From: Methylobacterium oryzae
GTDB lineage: Bacteria; Pseudomonadota; Alphaproteobacteria; Rhizobiales; Beijerinckiaceae
Assembly: GCF_021398735.1 (NCBI RefSeq)
Contig: NZ_CP090349.1
Span: forward strand, 4,669,001 to 4,733,000
Direction of reading: 5' to 3'
Length of the DNA stretch: 64,000 bases
Shown here: piece after piece, positions 30,442 to 39,924 of the stretch
Layout of the letters: the number at the start of each line of letters is the position of its first letter
Numbering within the stretch: position 1 is the stretch's first letter
Made by a program: the position numbers and the translations under genes
Notes under the pieces: generated by a model
What the model saw: the letters and a program-made list of their open reading frames with translations, nothing else
The model's database searches: none
Told to the model about the DNA's origin: nothing

Positions 30442-31266
30442 TCACGGGCCGGCACGGGCGCCCTTAACGAAACGCGCGACGTCGTCCGCGACCGAGTACC
30501 GGAGACTGAACGGGAAGCTCATCGCGTGGACGATCTGCCCGTGCCCGAGACCCGGGTAGATCTTAATCGTCTCCCTGCCGTCGAAGCCGCGCAGCGCCCG
30601 GTCGAGCGACAGGGTTCCGGCGGGGTTGACGTCGAGATCCGCCGCGCCGGTGGCCAGCAGCATCGCCGGATGGGGATCGGCGGCGTGGTTGATCGGCTGC
30701 AGGGCCGGATCGCTGCCCGCGAACACCTGGCGATCCAGCGGATCGGTCAGCGCCGAAGTCGCGTAGGGTCCGGCCAGCCCGACGATCCCGGCGAGCTTGG
30801 CGGGACTGGAGCCGGCCCGCTGGAGCCAAGTCGCGTCGAGGCCCAGCATCGCGGCGGCCCAGGCCCCCGAGGAATGCCCCACGACGGTGACGCGGGCGGG
30901 ATCGCCGCCGTACTCGGCCGCGTGCGCGAGGGTCCAGGCGACGGCGGCGGCGTTGTCCGCGAGGATGTCCTGGAGGCTCGCCGCCGGCACGTGGCGGTAC
31001 TCGGGGATGACCGCGACGACGCCCCGCCGCGCGAAGGCCGCGCCCACGTAGGCAACCTCGTCCTTCGATCCGGTCCGCCACCCGCCGCCGTACAGGAACA
31101 CGGCGACCGGACGCGGCTTCCCGGCGGCTGGCCGGTAGATGTCGGCGCGGTGCGCGCTCCCGTCGGCATAGGGGACGCCCTTGTCCACGTGGACTTCGAG
31201 CGGCGCCAGCGCGTTCAGGACCGCGAGGGTCAGGCCGACGATCGTGTCACCCAGGTAGCTCAGCAT
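30442..31266 (-). CDS. Alpha/beta hydrolase, carboxylesterase/lipase-like
   Basis: The 274-aa protein has an N-terminal hydrophobic stretch (about 8-22, possible anchor or uncleaved signal) and a hormone-sensitive-lipase-like hydrolase fold. The oxyanion motif is YGGGW (59-63) in place of HGGGW, the nucleophile elbow is GHSSG with S132, and a candidate Asp (GAADLDV) and His (GLGHGQIV) follow near the C-terminus. It lies 64 bp after the glycosidase gene on the same strand and may be the last member of the carrier-protein operon. The substrate is unknown; an acyl or acetyl ester on a glycoconjugate would fit the context. Confidence 0.85.
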   Translation of the reverse strand: MLSYLGDTIVGLTLAVLNALAPLEVHVDKGVPYADGSAHRADIYRPAAGKPRPVAVFLYGGGWRTGSKDEVAYVGAAFARRGVVAVIPEYRHVPAASLQDILADNAAAVAWTLAHAAEYGGDPARVTVVGHSSGAWAAAMLGLDATWLQRAGSSPAKLAGIVGLAGPYATSALTDPLDRQVFAGSDPALQPINHAADPHPAMLLATGAADLDVNPAGTLSLDRALRGFDGRETIKIYPGLGHGQIVHAMSFPFSLRYSVADDVARFVKGARAGP

Positions 31267-31330
31267 GGATCAGGCCTCCGCGAGAATCGGAGATCGGGCG
31301 CGTCACGGAACGACTCCGTCGGCGGCGACC

Positions 31331-32614
31331 CTAGGTGAGCTCGACGACGCCGAGGCGGTCCGTGACCGGGACCGGCACCCGCCTGTCCGCGGGAAGCTCC
31401 ACCACGCTCACGGCGCCGTCGTCGTCGAAGCGATGGAGGCGCACCCGCCGGGGCTGCCGTGACAGCCGGAGCTCGGCGGTCTGCGCCGGCAAGTCCGGCC
31501 GGGGTGCCCGGCTACGCCGGTCCCAGCCGTCGAGGCCGAGCCAGATCGGGACGAGCGTCGCCCCGTCCCGCCGCGCGAACCGTGCGGTGATGAGATCGGG
31601 AACGGGGCTGCCGAGCGTGACGTCGCGATCGGCCGGAACGGCGGCGATCTCCCCGGCGGGGGCGCCGAACAGCCGGACGAGGTTGCGCACCGCCGCGAAG
31701 GCGGGTGTGGGGCGACCGTCGTGGGCGAGAAGGCCGAAGCGGCTCTCGGGATCGGCGTCGCCGCGGTCGAAGCTGGAGATCAGCTCGTACAGGTAGGTCC
31801 GCCGCACGCTCTGGAGGTAGCTCCAGAGCAGCATCCGCGGGAGGTAGCGGGCGCGCAGTCCCGGCGAGATCGGCAGGTGGGCGCTGCCGGTGGCGAGCGC
31901 CGTGTGGTAGCCGTTCTCGGTCGCGATCACGGGCGCGTCGCCGAAGACCGGGCGCGCGGCCGCGACGAAGCGCGCGAGGCTGCCGCCGCCGTCGGTTTCC
32001 GGGTGCTCGGCCCCGGGATAGGCGTGGATGTTGGCGAGGTCGACGACCGCCGCGAGGTTCTGCGCCGCCGCGACGTTACCCTGGATGTAGCTCGGTCCGG
32101 CCACACGCACGGCCTCGGCCCGCGTGTCCGCCCGCACCGCGCGGAACAGGGCCGCCTGATGATCGGCCGAGAGCCGCGCGAGGCCCGGCCGCGCCGCGAC
32201 CGGCGGCTCGTTGCCGCCCTCCGCCACGATGAGCCCGTCGCCGGCCCAGCCGGCGATCTCGGCGAAGCGCTCCGGCGGCACCCGCGGCCCCGGCGTGAGC
32301 CCGTCGTAGAAGATCAGGCTGAAACGGTAGCCCCGGTCGGCCAGATCGGCGATGCGCTCGAACTGCCCGGCCGGCTCGTCGCCGACGAGCACGATGTCGT
32401 CGCGCAGGTGCCGGATCCCGAGTTCGTCGAGCGCCTGGGCGCAGGCGGCGAAGCGGTCGACGTAGGGGGTGCCGCGATGGCCGAGATGCACGTTGACGCC
32501 GATCGAGTCGATCAGCGCCTCGCAGCGGTGCAGCGGCTCGGCCGCGGCGGCCCGCCCGGTCGCGAAGACGCCCGCCGCCAGGGCGAGGGCCGACCGGCGC
32601 GTGAGACGGGTCAC
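31331..32614 (-). CDS. Exported clan GH-A glycoside hydrolase-like protein
   Basis: The 427-aa protein begins with a twin-arginine-like signal (TRRSALALAAGVFATGRAAAA, shown in part by the RR at 6-7) and should be periplasmic or secreted. The TIM-barrel pattern has acid/base E136 in GGNEPP and nucleophile E233 in IATENGYH, spaced as in clan GH-A (GH5/GH39-like) enzymes. A beta-rich C-terminal domain (about 335-427) follows. The GTG start at 32614 overlaps the upstream stop by 4 bp (GTGA). It is the seventh gene of the carrier-protein operon, so it probably acts on the glycan the operon or the nearby exopolysaccharide cluster makes. Confidence 0.8.
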   Translation of the reverse strand: MTRLTRRSALALAAGVFATGRAAAAEPLHRCEALIDSIGVNVHLGHRGTPYVDRFAACAQALDELGIRHLRDDIVLVGDEPAGQFERIADLADRGYRFSLIFYDGLTPGPRVPPERFAEIAGWAGDGLIVAEGGNEPPVAARPGLARLSADHQAALFRAVRADTRAEAVRVAGPSYIQGNVAAAQNLAAVVDLANIHAYPGAEHPETDGGGSLARFVAAARPVFGDAPVIATENGYHTALATGSAHLPISPGLRARYLPRMLLWSYLQSVRRTYLYELISSFDRGDADPESRFGLLAHDGRPTPAFAAVRNLVRLFGAPAGEIAAVPADRDVTLGSPVPDLITARFARRDGATLVPIWLGLDGWDRRSRAPRPDLPAQTAELRLSRQPRRVRLHRFDDDGAVSVVELPADRRVPVPVTDRLGVVELT

Positions 32615-34395
32615 GTCCGGCCCGCCAGGGTGAGACCGCTTCCCGGCGCGGCGGCCTTCGCCGCGACGGTGCGCGTCGCGTGGGCGCGGCGGACGGCGCG
32701 CAGGAGGTCCTGCAGCGCCTCCGCGACCCGGGCCTGGGCCTGGCGGGAACCGAAATTGTGGTCCACGCCCGGTACCACCGTCACGGGCGCTCCGACACGG
32801 CGGTCGGCCGGTCCGGGCGAGCGTCCCAGATGGCGGCGGACGGCCGCGAGGCCCGGATCGCCCGCGCTGAAGAGCAGGCGGATCTCCGCGCCCCGCCGAC
32901 GGAGGGCCGCGACCCGCCGGGCGGGCGAGCCCCCGAGCGGACCGGGGCGGAGAGCCCGGCGCAGGCGGCGGATCCCGGCCTCGATGCCGCGCCGGGCGAG
33001 GACCGAGGCGATGGCGGCGATCCGGATCTCGCCGCGGATCAGCCGGCGCCAGGTCGCGCCCCGCTTGAGCAGGGCCGCGTAGGTGGACGCGCTTCCGAAG
33101 GTCTGCCGGATGACCTGTTCGAGGTCCTGATCCGGGTCCCAGTCGAAGCAGTAGAGGTTGAGCAGGAGCGCGCCGTCGATCCGGCGGTCCCGGCAGAGCG
33201 CGTGGAAGGCCGCGTAGGCGCCGCTGCACCCGCCCACCAGCAGGATCGGGCCGCCCGCGCCGGCGATCAGGTCGACCGCCGCCGCGACGTCGGCGAAGCC
33301 GTCCCCGGCGAAGAGGGGCTTGCGGCCGTCCGGCCGCTCGTCGCTGTCGCCGATGCCGCGCAGGTCGAACCGGACCGACGCGATCCCCTCCGCGGCGAGG
33401 CGCCGGGCGAGATCCGTGGTCTGGCGCCCCCATCCGGAATGCACGCTCATGCCCGTCGAGACGAACAGGATCGTCGGCGCCGCGCTTTCCGCCCGGTCGG
33501 GCCGGCAGCGGATGCCGATCAGGCCGCGCCCGAAGCGGACCGGCGCCTCCGCCCAGCCCGGTCCGGTCAGCCCGTTCCGGCGCCCGTCGATGGCGATGCC
33601 GCCGGGTCGCGGCCCGGCGGCCGCCATCCCGTCGGTCGCGAAGCCGATGACGCGGGCGAAATCCGCGGTCGGGACATCCGAGAAGATCGGATCGGCGACG
33701 AGCGCCGCGAGACCCGGGAACGCTCCCGTCGCCACGTCGCAGCCGAGAGCGCCGAGGTTCGCGGCCAGCGCCTTGGTCTCGGGTGCGAGGAGCAACGCGT
33801 GGCGGGCCGGCGCCCGCGCGAGCCGCGCGAGGTTCAGGTCGGCGAGATCGGTGAGGAACGCCGCCTCCATCCGGAAGCCGCCCACGGTGAGGCTGTCCGG
33901 CTCCTGCGCCGGGGCGGACCCGTCCGGCAGGCGGCCGATCGTCTGCGCCCGCAGCCGCATCTCGCGCAGATACGCGCGCCCGGTCGTGACCGGCGCCAGC
34001 AGGACGAGGCGGTCGACGGCCTCCGCCTCGCCGGCCAGAGCCGCGAAGGTCGCGCCGAGCCGCAGGCCGACGACGACGATCTCCGCGACGCCGGTCGTCG
34101 CGCGCAGGTACGCGACGGCCCCACGCACCGCAGCGACGCAGCCAGCGACCCGCGCCTCGTCCAGATCGGCCGAGTCGCCCTCGCCCGGATAGTCGAAGCG
34201 CAGCGTCGGGCAGCCCGCCGCGGCGAGGCCCTCGGCCAGGGAGCGCCAGGGCCGATGCGCGGCCATCTGCTCGAAGCCGTAGGCCCCACAGAGGACGACG
34301 CCCCGCGTCCCGGCCGCCGGATGAAGCCACCCGAACAGCCCGTCGAAGGTCACCGGCACCGACACCGCGGCCTCGGACCCGACTTCACCCGTCAT
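32611..34395 (-). CDS. Tandem alpha/beta hydrolase with altered nucleophile elbows
   Basis: The 594-aa cytosolic protein carries two alpha/beta hydrolase domains. Domain one (about 15-250) has the strand-turn-helix VVVGLRLGATFAAL, so the usual Ser is R112. Domain two (about 285-570) has LLVGGCSGAYAAF, so the nucleophile position is C390. R-for-S elbows of the form GLRLG resemble hydrolase-like proteins linked to exosortase systems, and Cys elbows resemble dienelactone hydrolases. GVDHNFGS near 535 offers a catalytic His. It overlaps the mannosidase-like gene by 11 bp and the next glycosidase by 4 bp. A thioester-releasing or transacylating role next to the ACP is a guess. Confidence 0.8.
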   Translation of the reverse strand: MTGEVGSEAAVSVPVTFDGLFGWLHPAAGTRGVVLCGAYGFEQMAAHRPWRSLAEGLAAAGCPTLRFDYPGEGDSADLDEARVAGCVAAVRGAVAYLRATTGVAEIVVVGLRLGATFAALAGEAEAVDRLVLLAPVTTGRAYLREMRLRAQTIGRLPDGSAPAQEPDSLTVGGFRMEAAFLTDLADLNLARLARAPARHALLLAPETKALAANLGALGCDVATGAFPGLAALVADPIFSDVPTADFARVIGFATDGMAAAGPRPGGIAIDGRRNGLTGPGWAEAPVRFGRGLIGIRCRPDRAESAAPTILFVSTGMSVHSGWGRQTTDLARRLAAEGIASVRFDLRGIGDSDERPDGRKPLFAGDGFADVAAAVDLIAGAGGPILLVGGCSGAYAAFHALCRDRRIDGALLLNLYCFDWDPDQDLEQVIRQTFGSASTYAALLKRGATWRRLIRGEIRIAAIASVLARRGIEAGIRRLRRALRPGPLGGSPARRVAALRRRGAEIRLLFSAGDPGLAAVRRHLGRSPGPADRRVGAPVTVVPGVDHNFGSRQAQARVAEALQDLLRAVRRAHATRTVAAKAAAPGSGLTLAGRT

Positions 34396-36820
34396 GACCG
34401 AATTCCACGATCTCGTCGCTGTTGATGGCCCGCACGCGCCCGCGCGGGAGCCGGGCGGCCTCCGCGAAGGAGATGATCCGGCTCGACCTCGGGGCGAGGT
34501 GGAAGCCGCTGTCGGCCGGCCGTGCCCCCGGGGCCAGCACCTGGACGCCGCGGGCGAAGCGCTCGGTGCTGATCCGCAGACCCGGCCCCGCCTCGGTCGC
34601 GACAGCTTCGGCCCGGAGGCCGACGGTCGACCGGTCGAGCGGCCCCGCGCTCAGGACGTGGAAGCTGTCGGCGATCACGCGCCCGTCGGCGTCGGTCAGC
34701 CGCGCGTGCGCGAGATCGTGGATCCGGGGCCCGAAGCGGTAGCTGTCGGTGGCGTCGAAGAAGCGCCCGAGAAGGGTCGCGGAGGTGAACGTGAGCGCCG
34801 CCCGCGGGCCAACCACGAGATCGCGCTCGGCGCGCGCCGCGACGCGGCCCGCCACATCGCAGAAGATCAGGGACAGCGTCAGCGCCCGGGCCGTCGCCGT
34901 CTCGTTGAGGACGTGGACATGGAGGCCGTCGAGGCCCTCATCGGTCAGGAGGACTTGGACCGGGCGGAAGGCGCGCCTCATCGCGTACCAGGCCGATTTC
35001 GGGCGCTGCGTCCAGTCGATCACGCCCCAGCCGGCTCCGGGCGCGAGGTCGCGCATCATCAGGACGAGGCCGCCGGCCGTCGGCGAGCGCGGCCGGCGCC
35101 ACTCGGAGAAAGTCGCCTCCATGACCTCGGCCACCGCGGCGCGGCCGAGCTCGAGGTAGCGGTCCGGGTCCTCGGCGCGCAGGGACGCCGGATCGACGCC
35201 GTAGAGCGCGCCGACGTAGTGGTCGCGCACCGTCTCGAAGTCCCAATCGGTGCCGCGGTCCTGCGGGATGCCGGCCTGCCAGAGCGGGTCGGCCGGTCCG
35301 GTCGGGCCCAGCGTGCCGGGTTCGGGCGGGTTGGCGAAGGCGAGGCACTCGCTGGCGAACCCGACCTCGGCCCGGCGGGCATCTTCCAGGGGCCGTCGAT
35401 AGGCGCCGACGCCGAAATAGTGCGTGCAACCCCCGCGCGGCGAGAACGGCAGGTCGCCGCCGGAGGGCGAGTTCGGCACGACGACGAGATCGGGCCGCCG
35501 CGCTGCCACCCGCTCCGCCAGCGTCTCCGCGCAGTAGGCGTCGGCCCAGACGGCGCGCGGCGCCCCGAGCATCGCCGCCTGCTGCCAGACCTCGCTGCCG
35601 CCGCAGACCACGCAGAGCGACGGCGCGGTCTGCGTGCGGTCGAGGAATCCGGTCAACTCGCGGTCGAGCGCGGCCGCGAAGGCCGGTTCGACGTGCGGGT
35701 AGTCGAAGTTGGCGAGCATCAGGTCCTGCCAGACCAGGATGCCGAGCTCGTCGCAGAGATCGTAGAAGTCCGGGGCCGGATAGAGCGTCGTCCCGGGCAC
35801 GCGCAGCATGTTCATGCCGGCCTCGCGCGCCAGCTCGAGCGAGGCGCGGGTGCCGTCCGAGCCCAGCCCGACGAGGTCCGGCGGCGTCCAGACGGCGCCT
35901 CGGCAGAAGAGCGGCACGCCGTTCACGGCCAGCGCGAGCCCCTCCGCGAACGGTCGCGTGAGCGACAGGGTCCGGAAGCCGACGCGGCCCAGGTCGATTT
36001 GCGCCCCGTCGACGCGGACTTCGACCGGGTGGAGGTTCGGTGCGCCGTGGGTATGCGGCCACCAGGGCGCGATGCCGGGCAGCGCCAGCGCGCCCGCGAA
36101 CAGGCCCGGCTCGACCTCCGCGAGCGGGGCTTCGCCGCCGCCGCATCGGAGGAGGACGATGCCGACCGGACCGTCGACCCGCAGGCGCACGGCCACCCGG
36201 CCGACGTCGCCGTCGAGGGTCGTACGCACATCCGCGGCGCTCGCGCGGGGGCGGACCGGCTCGACGGTTATCGGGCGGTAGGGCCCGACGAGGTCGATCT
36301 CGGGACACCAGCCCGGCATGAAGCCGAGGACGCTGGTGCGCACATGGCGCAGCGACCCGGGCGTGATCATCCGCGGCCGCCAGCGCCCGCGCTTGGCCGG
36401 GCGGTCGAGTTCCGCGCGGAGCGCGCGGAAGCACAGCGCGAGGTCGGAGGCGCCGCCGAGGTCCACGTCGACGACGTGCTCCTCGAACATTGCGCGGGCG
36501 CACAGGACTGGGACACCGTCGAGCCAGACCTCGGCGAGGGTGGCGAGGCCCCTGAAACGCAGCCGGGCCGGGCCAGAACCGGAGATGCGTGTCCGATACC
36601 AGACGTCGCGGTCGTGGATCGGCTCCGGCGCCGCCTCGCTCCAGCGTCCGGCGGCTCGAAGGGCGTCGGCGGCGGTGCCCGGAACCTCGGCAGCGATCCA
36701 GCCGGTGACCTCATCAAGATTGCCGGGACCCGCGCAGGCGCCCGCCGGCGTCGCGGCGAGTCGCCAGGGTCCGAACCGGACCTCCGGCGCGCGGTCGTCG
36801 ACGCTGCGGATGCGGGCCAC
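34385..36820 (-). CDS. GH2-family beta-mannosidase-like protein
   Basis: The 811-aa protein has no signal peptide and the GH2 order: sugar-binding jelly roll (about 15-180, DVWYRTRISG), immunoglobulin-like domain (about 185-285), TIM barrel (about 290-600) and C-terminal beta domains. The barrel shows MNMLRVPGTTLYPAPDFYD and LGILVWQDLMLANFDYP, typical of beta-mannosidases. The candidate acid/base is E410 in CGGSEVW and the nucleophile E491 in FASECLA. The acid/base is normally preceded by Asn (NE); here it is Ser. GTG 36820 has an AGAGG ribosome binding site; a longer frame upstream overlaps DUF1839 and is rejected. Confidence 0.85.
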   Translation of the reverse strand: MARIRSVDDRAPEVRFGPWRLAATPAGACAGPGNLDEVTGWIAAEVPGTAADALRAAGRWSEAAPEPIHDRDVWYRTRISGSGPARLRFRGLATLAEVWLDGVPVLCARAMFEEHVVDVDLGGASDLALCFRALRAELDRPAKRGRWRPRMITPGSLRHVRTSVLGFMPGWCPEIDLVGPYRPITVEPVRPRASAADVRTTLDGDVGRVAVRLRVDGPVGIVLLRCGGGEAPLAEVEPGLFAGALALPGIAPWWPHTHGAPNLHPVEVRVDGAQIDLGRVGFRTLSLTRPFAEGLALAVNGVPLFCRGAVWTPPDLVGLGSDGTRASLELAREAGMNMLRVPGTTLYPAPDFYDLCDELGILVWQDLMLANFDYPHVEPAFAAALDRELTGFLDRTQTAPSLCVVCGGSEVWQQAAMLGAPRAVWADAYCAETLAERVAARRPDLVVVPNSPSGGDLPFSPRGGCTHYFGVGAYRRPLEDARRAEVGFASECLAFANPPEPGTLGPTGPADPLWQAGIPQDRGTDWDFETVRDHYVGALYGVDPASLRAEDPDRYLELGRAAVAEVMEATFSEWRRPRSPTAGGLVLMMRDLAPGAGWGVIDWTQRPKSAWYAMRRAFRPVQVLLTDEGLDGLHVHVLNETATARALTLSLIFCDVAGRVAARAERDLVVGPRAALTFTSATLLGRFFDATDSYRFGPRIHDLAHARLTDADGRVIADSFHVLSAGPLDRSTVGLRAEAVATEAGPGLRISTERFARGVQVLAPGARPADSGFHLAPRSSRIISFAEAARLPRGRVRAINSDEIVEFGHDG

Positions 36821-36828
36821 GACGCCTC

Positions 36829-37800
36829 TCAGCGGTCCAGCGCGCGGTCGAGATCCGCGAAGACGCGGTCGTAGGTCGCCGCGAGGCGGTCGAGGCGCGG
36901 CGCCAGGCCCTCGGCCGAGCGGCGATGGAACGCGCGGGCGAGCTGGAACTGGAAGGCCTTGGCCTCGCGGCTCAGGTCCGCGGCGGCCGCGGCGGCTGGC
37001 CCGAATCCGTCGGCCTCCCGGTCCTCGAGCCACGTGAGATGGCTGGCGAGCATCTCGAAGTTGCCGCCAAGCTGGCGCGTCGTGTTGAAGGCATAGGCGT
37101 GGAACACGCTGAGCGGCCGGACGACCAGCTCCGCGGCCGTCGCCGCGAGGGTGTCGCGGAACGCCAGGACGGGGTTGCGCCGGGGCGCCCGGGCGCGATG
37201 CCGGACGAGCAGTTCGCGCGCGACCGCCGGCAGATCCGCCGCGCCGAGCGACGGTGCGACGGTCTTCACGAACTCGGCGTAGGGCGGCAGCGTCGCCGGC
37301 CCGAAGATCCCGGCGTAATCCTTCCCGGCGAGGCGGAAGCGACCCGCATTGTGCAGGTAATCGAGCTCCTGCGCGGCCGGATCGAGGGCCAAGATCCCGA
37401 TCGTGGTCTTGCCGTGCTCGCGTCCGTAGGTGGTCCCCTGGGTGTCCGGCAGGTAGATCGCGTCGACCTCGACCAGCACCGGCCGGCCGGCCGCGGCCTG
37501 GATCACGGCGTGGTTCTCGAGGCCGCCGTAGACCGCGAGTTCCAGCACCTCCAGACCGTAGAGGCGCTCGATATCACCGGTCGGCGGTTTGAAGAAGGTG
37601 AACTGGTCGCCCTCGAAATCCTGCCGCAGGGTGAAGCCCAGCATCGCCTCCGGCACGAGGCCGCGTCCGTGCAGGAGCTCGATCCAGAGGTCGACGTAGC
37701 AGTTCGTCTCCGGCCAGTCGCGGCCGGAATCGTGGAGCGGGTGCGGGACGTAGGGTCCCGCGGCTCTGAGACCCTCCGGCAGGCGCAGCGCGGCGGTCAC
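36829..37800 (-). CDS. DUF1839 family protein
   Basis: A 323-aa protein matching DUF1839 by its opening (NCYVDLWIELLHGRGL, about 33-48) and the core segment DFEGDQFTFFKPPTGDIERL (about 61-80). Further features are YLPDTQGTTYGREHGKTT with conserved H/D residues and a helical second half. There is no signal peptide or membrane segment. The family has no established function but, as I recall, is repeatedly found beside amino acid:carrier-protein ligase genes, as here (gap of 4 bp). A transferase or protease-like role in moving the aminoacyl group is conceivable but unproven. It starts with GTG. Confidence 0.85.
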   Translation of the reverse strand: MTAALRLPEGLRAAGPYVPHPLHDSGRDWPETNCYVDLWIELLHGRGLVPEAMLGFTLRQDFEGDQFTFFKPPTGDIERLYGLEVLELAVYGGLENHAVIQAAAGRPVLVEVDAIYLPDTQGTTYGREHGKTTIGILALDPAAQELDYLHNAGRFRLAGKDYAGIFGPATLPPYAEFVKTVAPSLGAADLPAVARELLVRHRARAPRRNPVLAFRDTLAATAAELVVRPLSVFHAYAFNTTRQLGGNFEMLASHLTWLEDREADGFGPAAAAAADLSREAKAFQFQLARAFHRRSAEGLAPRLDRLAATYDRVFADLDRALDR

Positions 37801-37804
37801 CGCC

Positions 37805-38761
37805 TCAGCCCCACAGCTCGGCGCGCACGGCGGCCGGCCACGCGGCGAGATCGAGCCCGTGGTGGCGCAGGAGCGCCAGCGTGATCCGCTCCAGGCCGAA
37901 ACCGACGCAGGCCGTGTGGGCGACCTCGCCGTCGGCCTGGCGCAGCTCCCAGGTGCTGCCGAAATGGTCCTGGTGATAGTTGAAGCTGAGGCAGGCCGTC
38001 GGCTTGTCGACGCTGTTGACCGGGACGTTCAGCTCGAACTTCAGTCCCTGCGCCCGCTGGTTGTTGGCGAGCATCCGGCCGGCGCGGCCGAAGAACGGGT
38101 CGTTGGCCGCGTCGATCGCGAGCGGGAGACCGAGGGCGCGGATCATGGCCGTGCCGCGCTCGAGCCAGGCTTCGCGGAAGGCCAGGACCTGCTCGGGGCT
38201 GCCCATGCGCACGTATTCGCGCATCCGGAACAGCTGCATCCGGGTCGGCTCGAGCGAGGGCTCGCGCCGGAAGCAGTAGGATTGCAGGTCGAACAGGCGG
38301 CCTTCGGCCGGCAGCGCGCCCCGCGCGGCGGCGACCGGGTAGACCGGGTAGCAGGCCGCGGGCGTCAGCACGATGTCGGTGGCCTCCTGCTGCCCGGTCC
38401 AGTCGGTCCCGGCTTCGAGGCAGGCGAGGATCTCGGCGTGGCCGCGCGCGTCGCCGCAGAAGCTGTGTACGGTGCCGGCGAGGTTCGGGAAGCCCTTCAG
38501 GTAGCCGCTGCGCTCGAAGGCCGGGCGGCTCATGGCCGGCGGGAAGCGCAGCACTTCGGCCTCCTCGGCGGCTCCGAGTCGCGTGATCATCCGGTCGAGG
38601 GCGTCGACGACGCTCTCGAATCCGCCGCTGCGGCCGTAGAGGCCGTCGACGCCGGTTCGGACGAGCAGGCCGTGGTCGAACAGGCGGTCGAGGAAGGTGG
38701 GACCGCCGGCCGGCTCGTCCTCGAGCACGACGTCGCCGGGGGGAGAGGAGATCGATTCCAT
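37805..38761 (-). CDS. Amino acid:[carrier protein] ligase (seryl-tRNA synthetase homologue)
   Basis: The 318-aa protein is a class II aminoacyl-tRNA synthetase catalytic core without the tRNA-binding N-terminal arm. It keeps motif 2 (FRRE, 164-167) and motif 3 ([11 protein letters not shown], 287-297). C137 and C285 are placed like the zinc ligands of the methanogen-type seryl-tRNA synthetases. Homologues in Bradyrhizobium activate glycine or alanine with ATP and load it on the phosphopantetheine arm of a carrier protein, not on tRNA. The ACP gene two positions upstream is the obvious acceptor. The start is ATG 38761 or the adjoining GTG 38764; it overlaps the dehydrogenase stop. Confidence 0.9.
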   Translation of the reverse strand: MESISSPPGDVVLEDEPAGGPTFLDRLFDHGLLVRTGVDGLYGRSGGFESVVDALDRMITRLGAAEEAEVLRFPPAMSRPAFERSGYLKGFPNLAGTVHSFCGDARGHAEILACLEAGTDWTGQQEATDIVLTPAACYPVYPVAAARGALPAEGRLFDLQSYCFRREPSLEPTRMQLFRMREYVRMGSPEQVLAFREAWLERGTAMIRALGLPLAIDAANDPFFGRAGRMLANNQRAQGLKFELNVPVNSVDKPTACLSFNYHQDHFGSTWELRQADGEVAHTACVGFGLERITLALLRHHGLDLAAWPAAVRAELWG

Positions 38762-39924
38762 CACGCGCTCATGAGCTGGCCGCTGCCCTTCTGCACGAGC
38801 AGGAGCTTGGCGGTGTTGGCGAGGATGCGGTCATTGCCGATCATCAGCGGCGCGGAGAGGACGTCGCGCAGCGGCCGGCCCAGGCTGAAGGGCGTGTCGT
38901 TGCGGTAGCCGGCGAGGCCGACGATCGCGAGCGCCCGCCGGACGATGTCGACCGCCATGTCGGAGACGGTGATCTTCAGGTTGTTGAGCATCACGCAGAA
39001 GCCGACGGAGCCGATCGTGTCGGCGTCGCCGTGCGCGTCCTCGAAGCGGCGCAGGGCCGACACGATGGTGCCGCGCATGGCCTGATGCGCGCTGGAGACC
39101 TCACCGAGGCGCGTCGCGGTCGGCGGCACCTGCCCGGGCCGGCGCCGCGCCTCGGCCTGCACGAAGGCGCGGGCGCGGTCGACCGCGTAGGTCGCGATCC
39201 CGTACCAGACGCTGCTCCACAGGAGGTGCGATGAGGCCAGCATCGACTGGGCGGCGATCTCCGCGAACGGCTTCGGGAGGATCTGCTCGACCGGGACATT
39301 CCGCGCCTCCAGGCGGAAGCCGTCGCTGCAGGTCCCGCGCATCCCGAGCGTGTCCCAGTCGCCCGTTCGCGCGAGGGAGATCTGGTCGGCCATCAGCGCG
39401 ACGAGGACCTGATCGGACGTCGCGGCGTCCGGATGGCGCCGGGCTGTGGCGAGAATCAGGTCGGCGTGGGCGCCGTAGGAGATCACCGACGCGTCCTTGC
39501 CGAGGGCGAAGACCTCGCCGGTCGTCTCCACGGCGCAGAGGCTGTTGCGCAGGTCCCCGCCGATGCCCGCCTCCGTGGTCGAGGAGGCGACCAGCAGCTG
39601 CTCGCGCGCGATGCGCTCCATCAGGCGCCCGTGCCACGGGCTGTCGATGCCGTGGGTCACGAGGCTGGAGACCTTGATGTGGTGCATCGCGAAGACCATC
39701 GCGGCCGCGCTGCAGGCCTGCCCGAGCGTGCTGCACAGCTCGGCGATCTGCGTCAGCCCCGCCCCCTCCCCGCCGAACTGGCCCGGGATCTGGAGGCCGA
39801 GTAGCCGCTCGGACCTCATCGCGGCCACGGCCTCCTCGGGAAAGCGGCCTTCGCGGTCGACGGCGTCGGCGTGGTGCGCCGCCACCGCCGCGGCCCGCTC
39901 GGCGCGCGCGGCGAGCGTGCTCAT
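38761..39924 (-). CDS. Acyl-CoA dehydrogenase-family flavoprotein
   Basis: The 387-aa protein has the three-part acyl-CoA dehydrogenase fold: helical N-domain ([20 protein letters not shown]), beta middle domain ([13 protein letters not shown] and [15 protein letters not shown]) and helical C-domain ending at about 385. Length is normal for the family (about 380-400). Placed between an ACP and an amino acid:carrier-protein ligase, it is more likely to oxidise an aminoacyl or acyl group held on the carrier than a CoA ester. FAD-dependent alpha,beta- or C-N oxidation of carrier-bound amino acids is known from antibiotic pathways. It overlaps both neighbours by 4 bp or less. Confidence 0.88.
   Translation of the reverse strand: MSTLAARAERAAAVAAHHADAVDREGRFPEEAVAAMRSERLLGLQIPGQFGGEGAGLTQIAELCSTLGQACSAAAMVFAMHHIKVSSLVTHGIDSPWHGRLMERIAREQLLVASSTTEAGIGGDLRNSLCAVETTGEVFALGKDASVISYGAHADLILATARRHPDAATSDQVLVALMADQISLARTGDWDTLGMRGTCSDGFRLEARNVPVEQILPKPFAEIAAQSMLASSHLLWSSVWYGIATYAVDRARAFVQAEARRRPGQVPPTATRLGEVSSAHQAMRGTIVSALRRFEDAHGDADTIGSVGFCVMLNNLKITVSDMAVDIVRRALAIVGLAGYRNDTPFSLGRPLRDVLSAPLMIGNDRILANTAKLLLVQKGSGQLMSA

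Noticed and set aside
37805..38761. Reading the ligase as a seryl-tRNA synthetase
   Set aside because: It is about 100 residues short and lacks the N-terminal tRNA-binding coiled coil; context with an ACP fits the carrier-protein ligase group.
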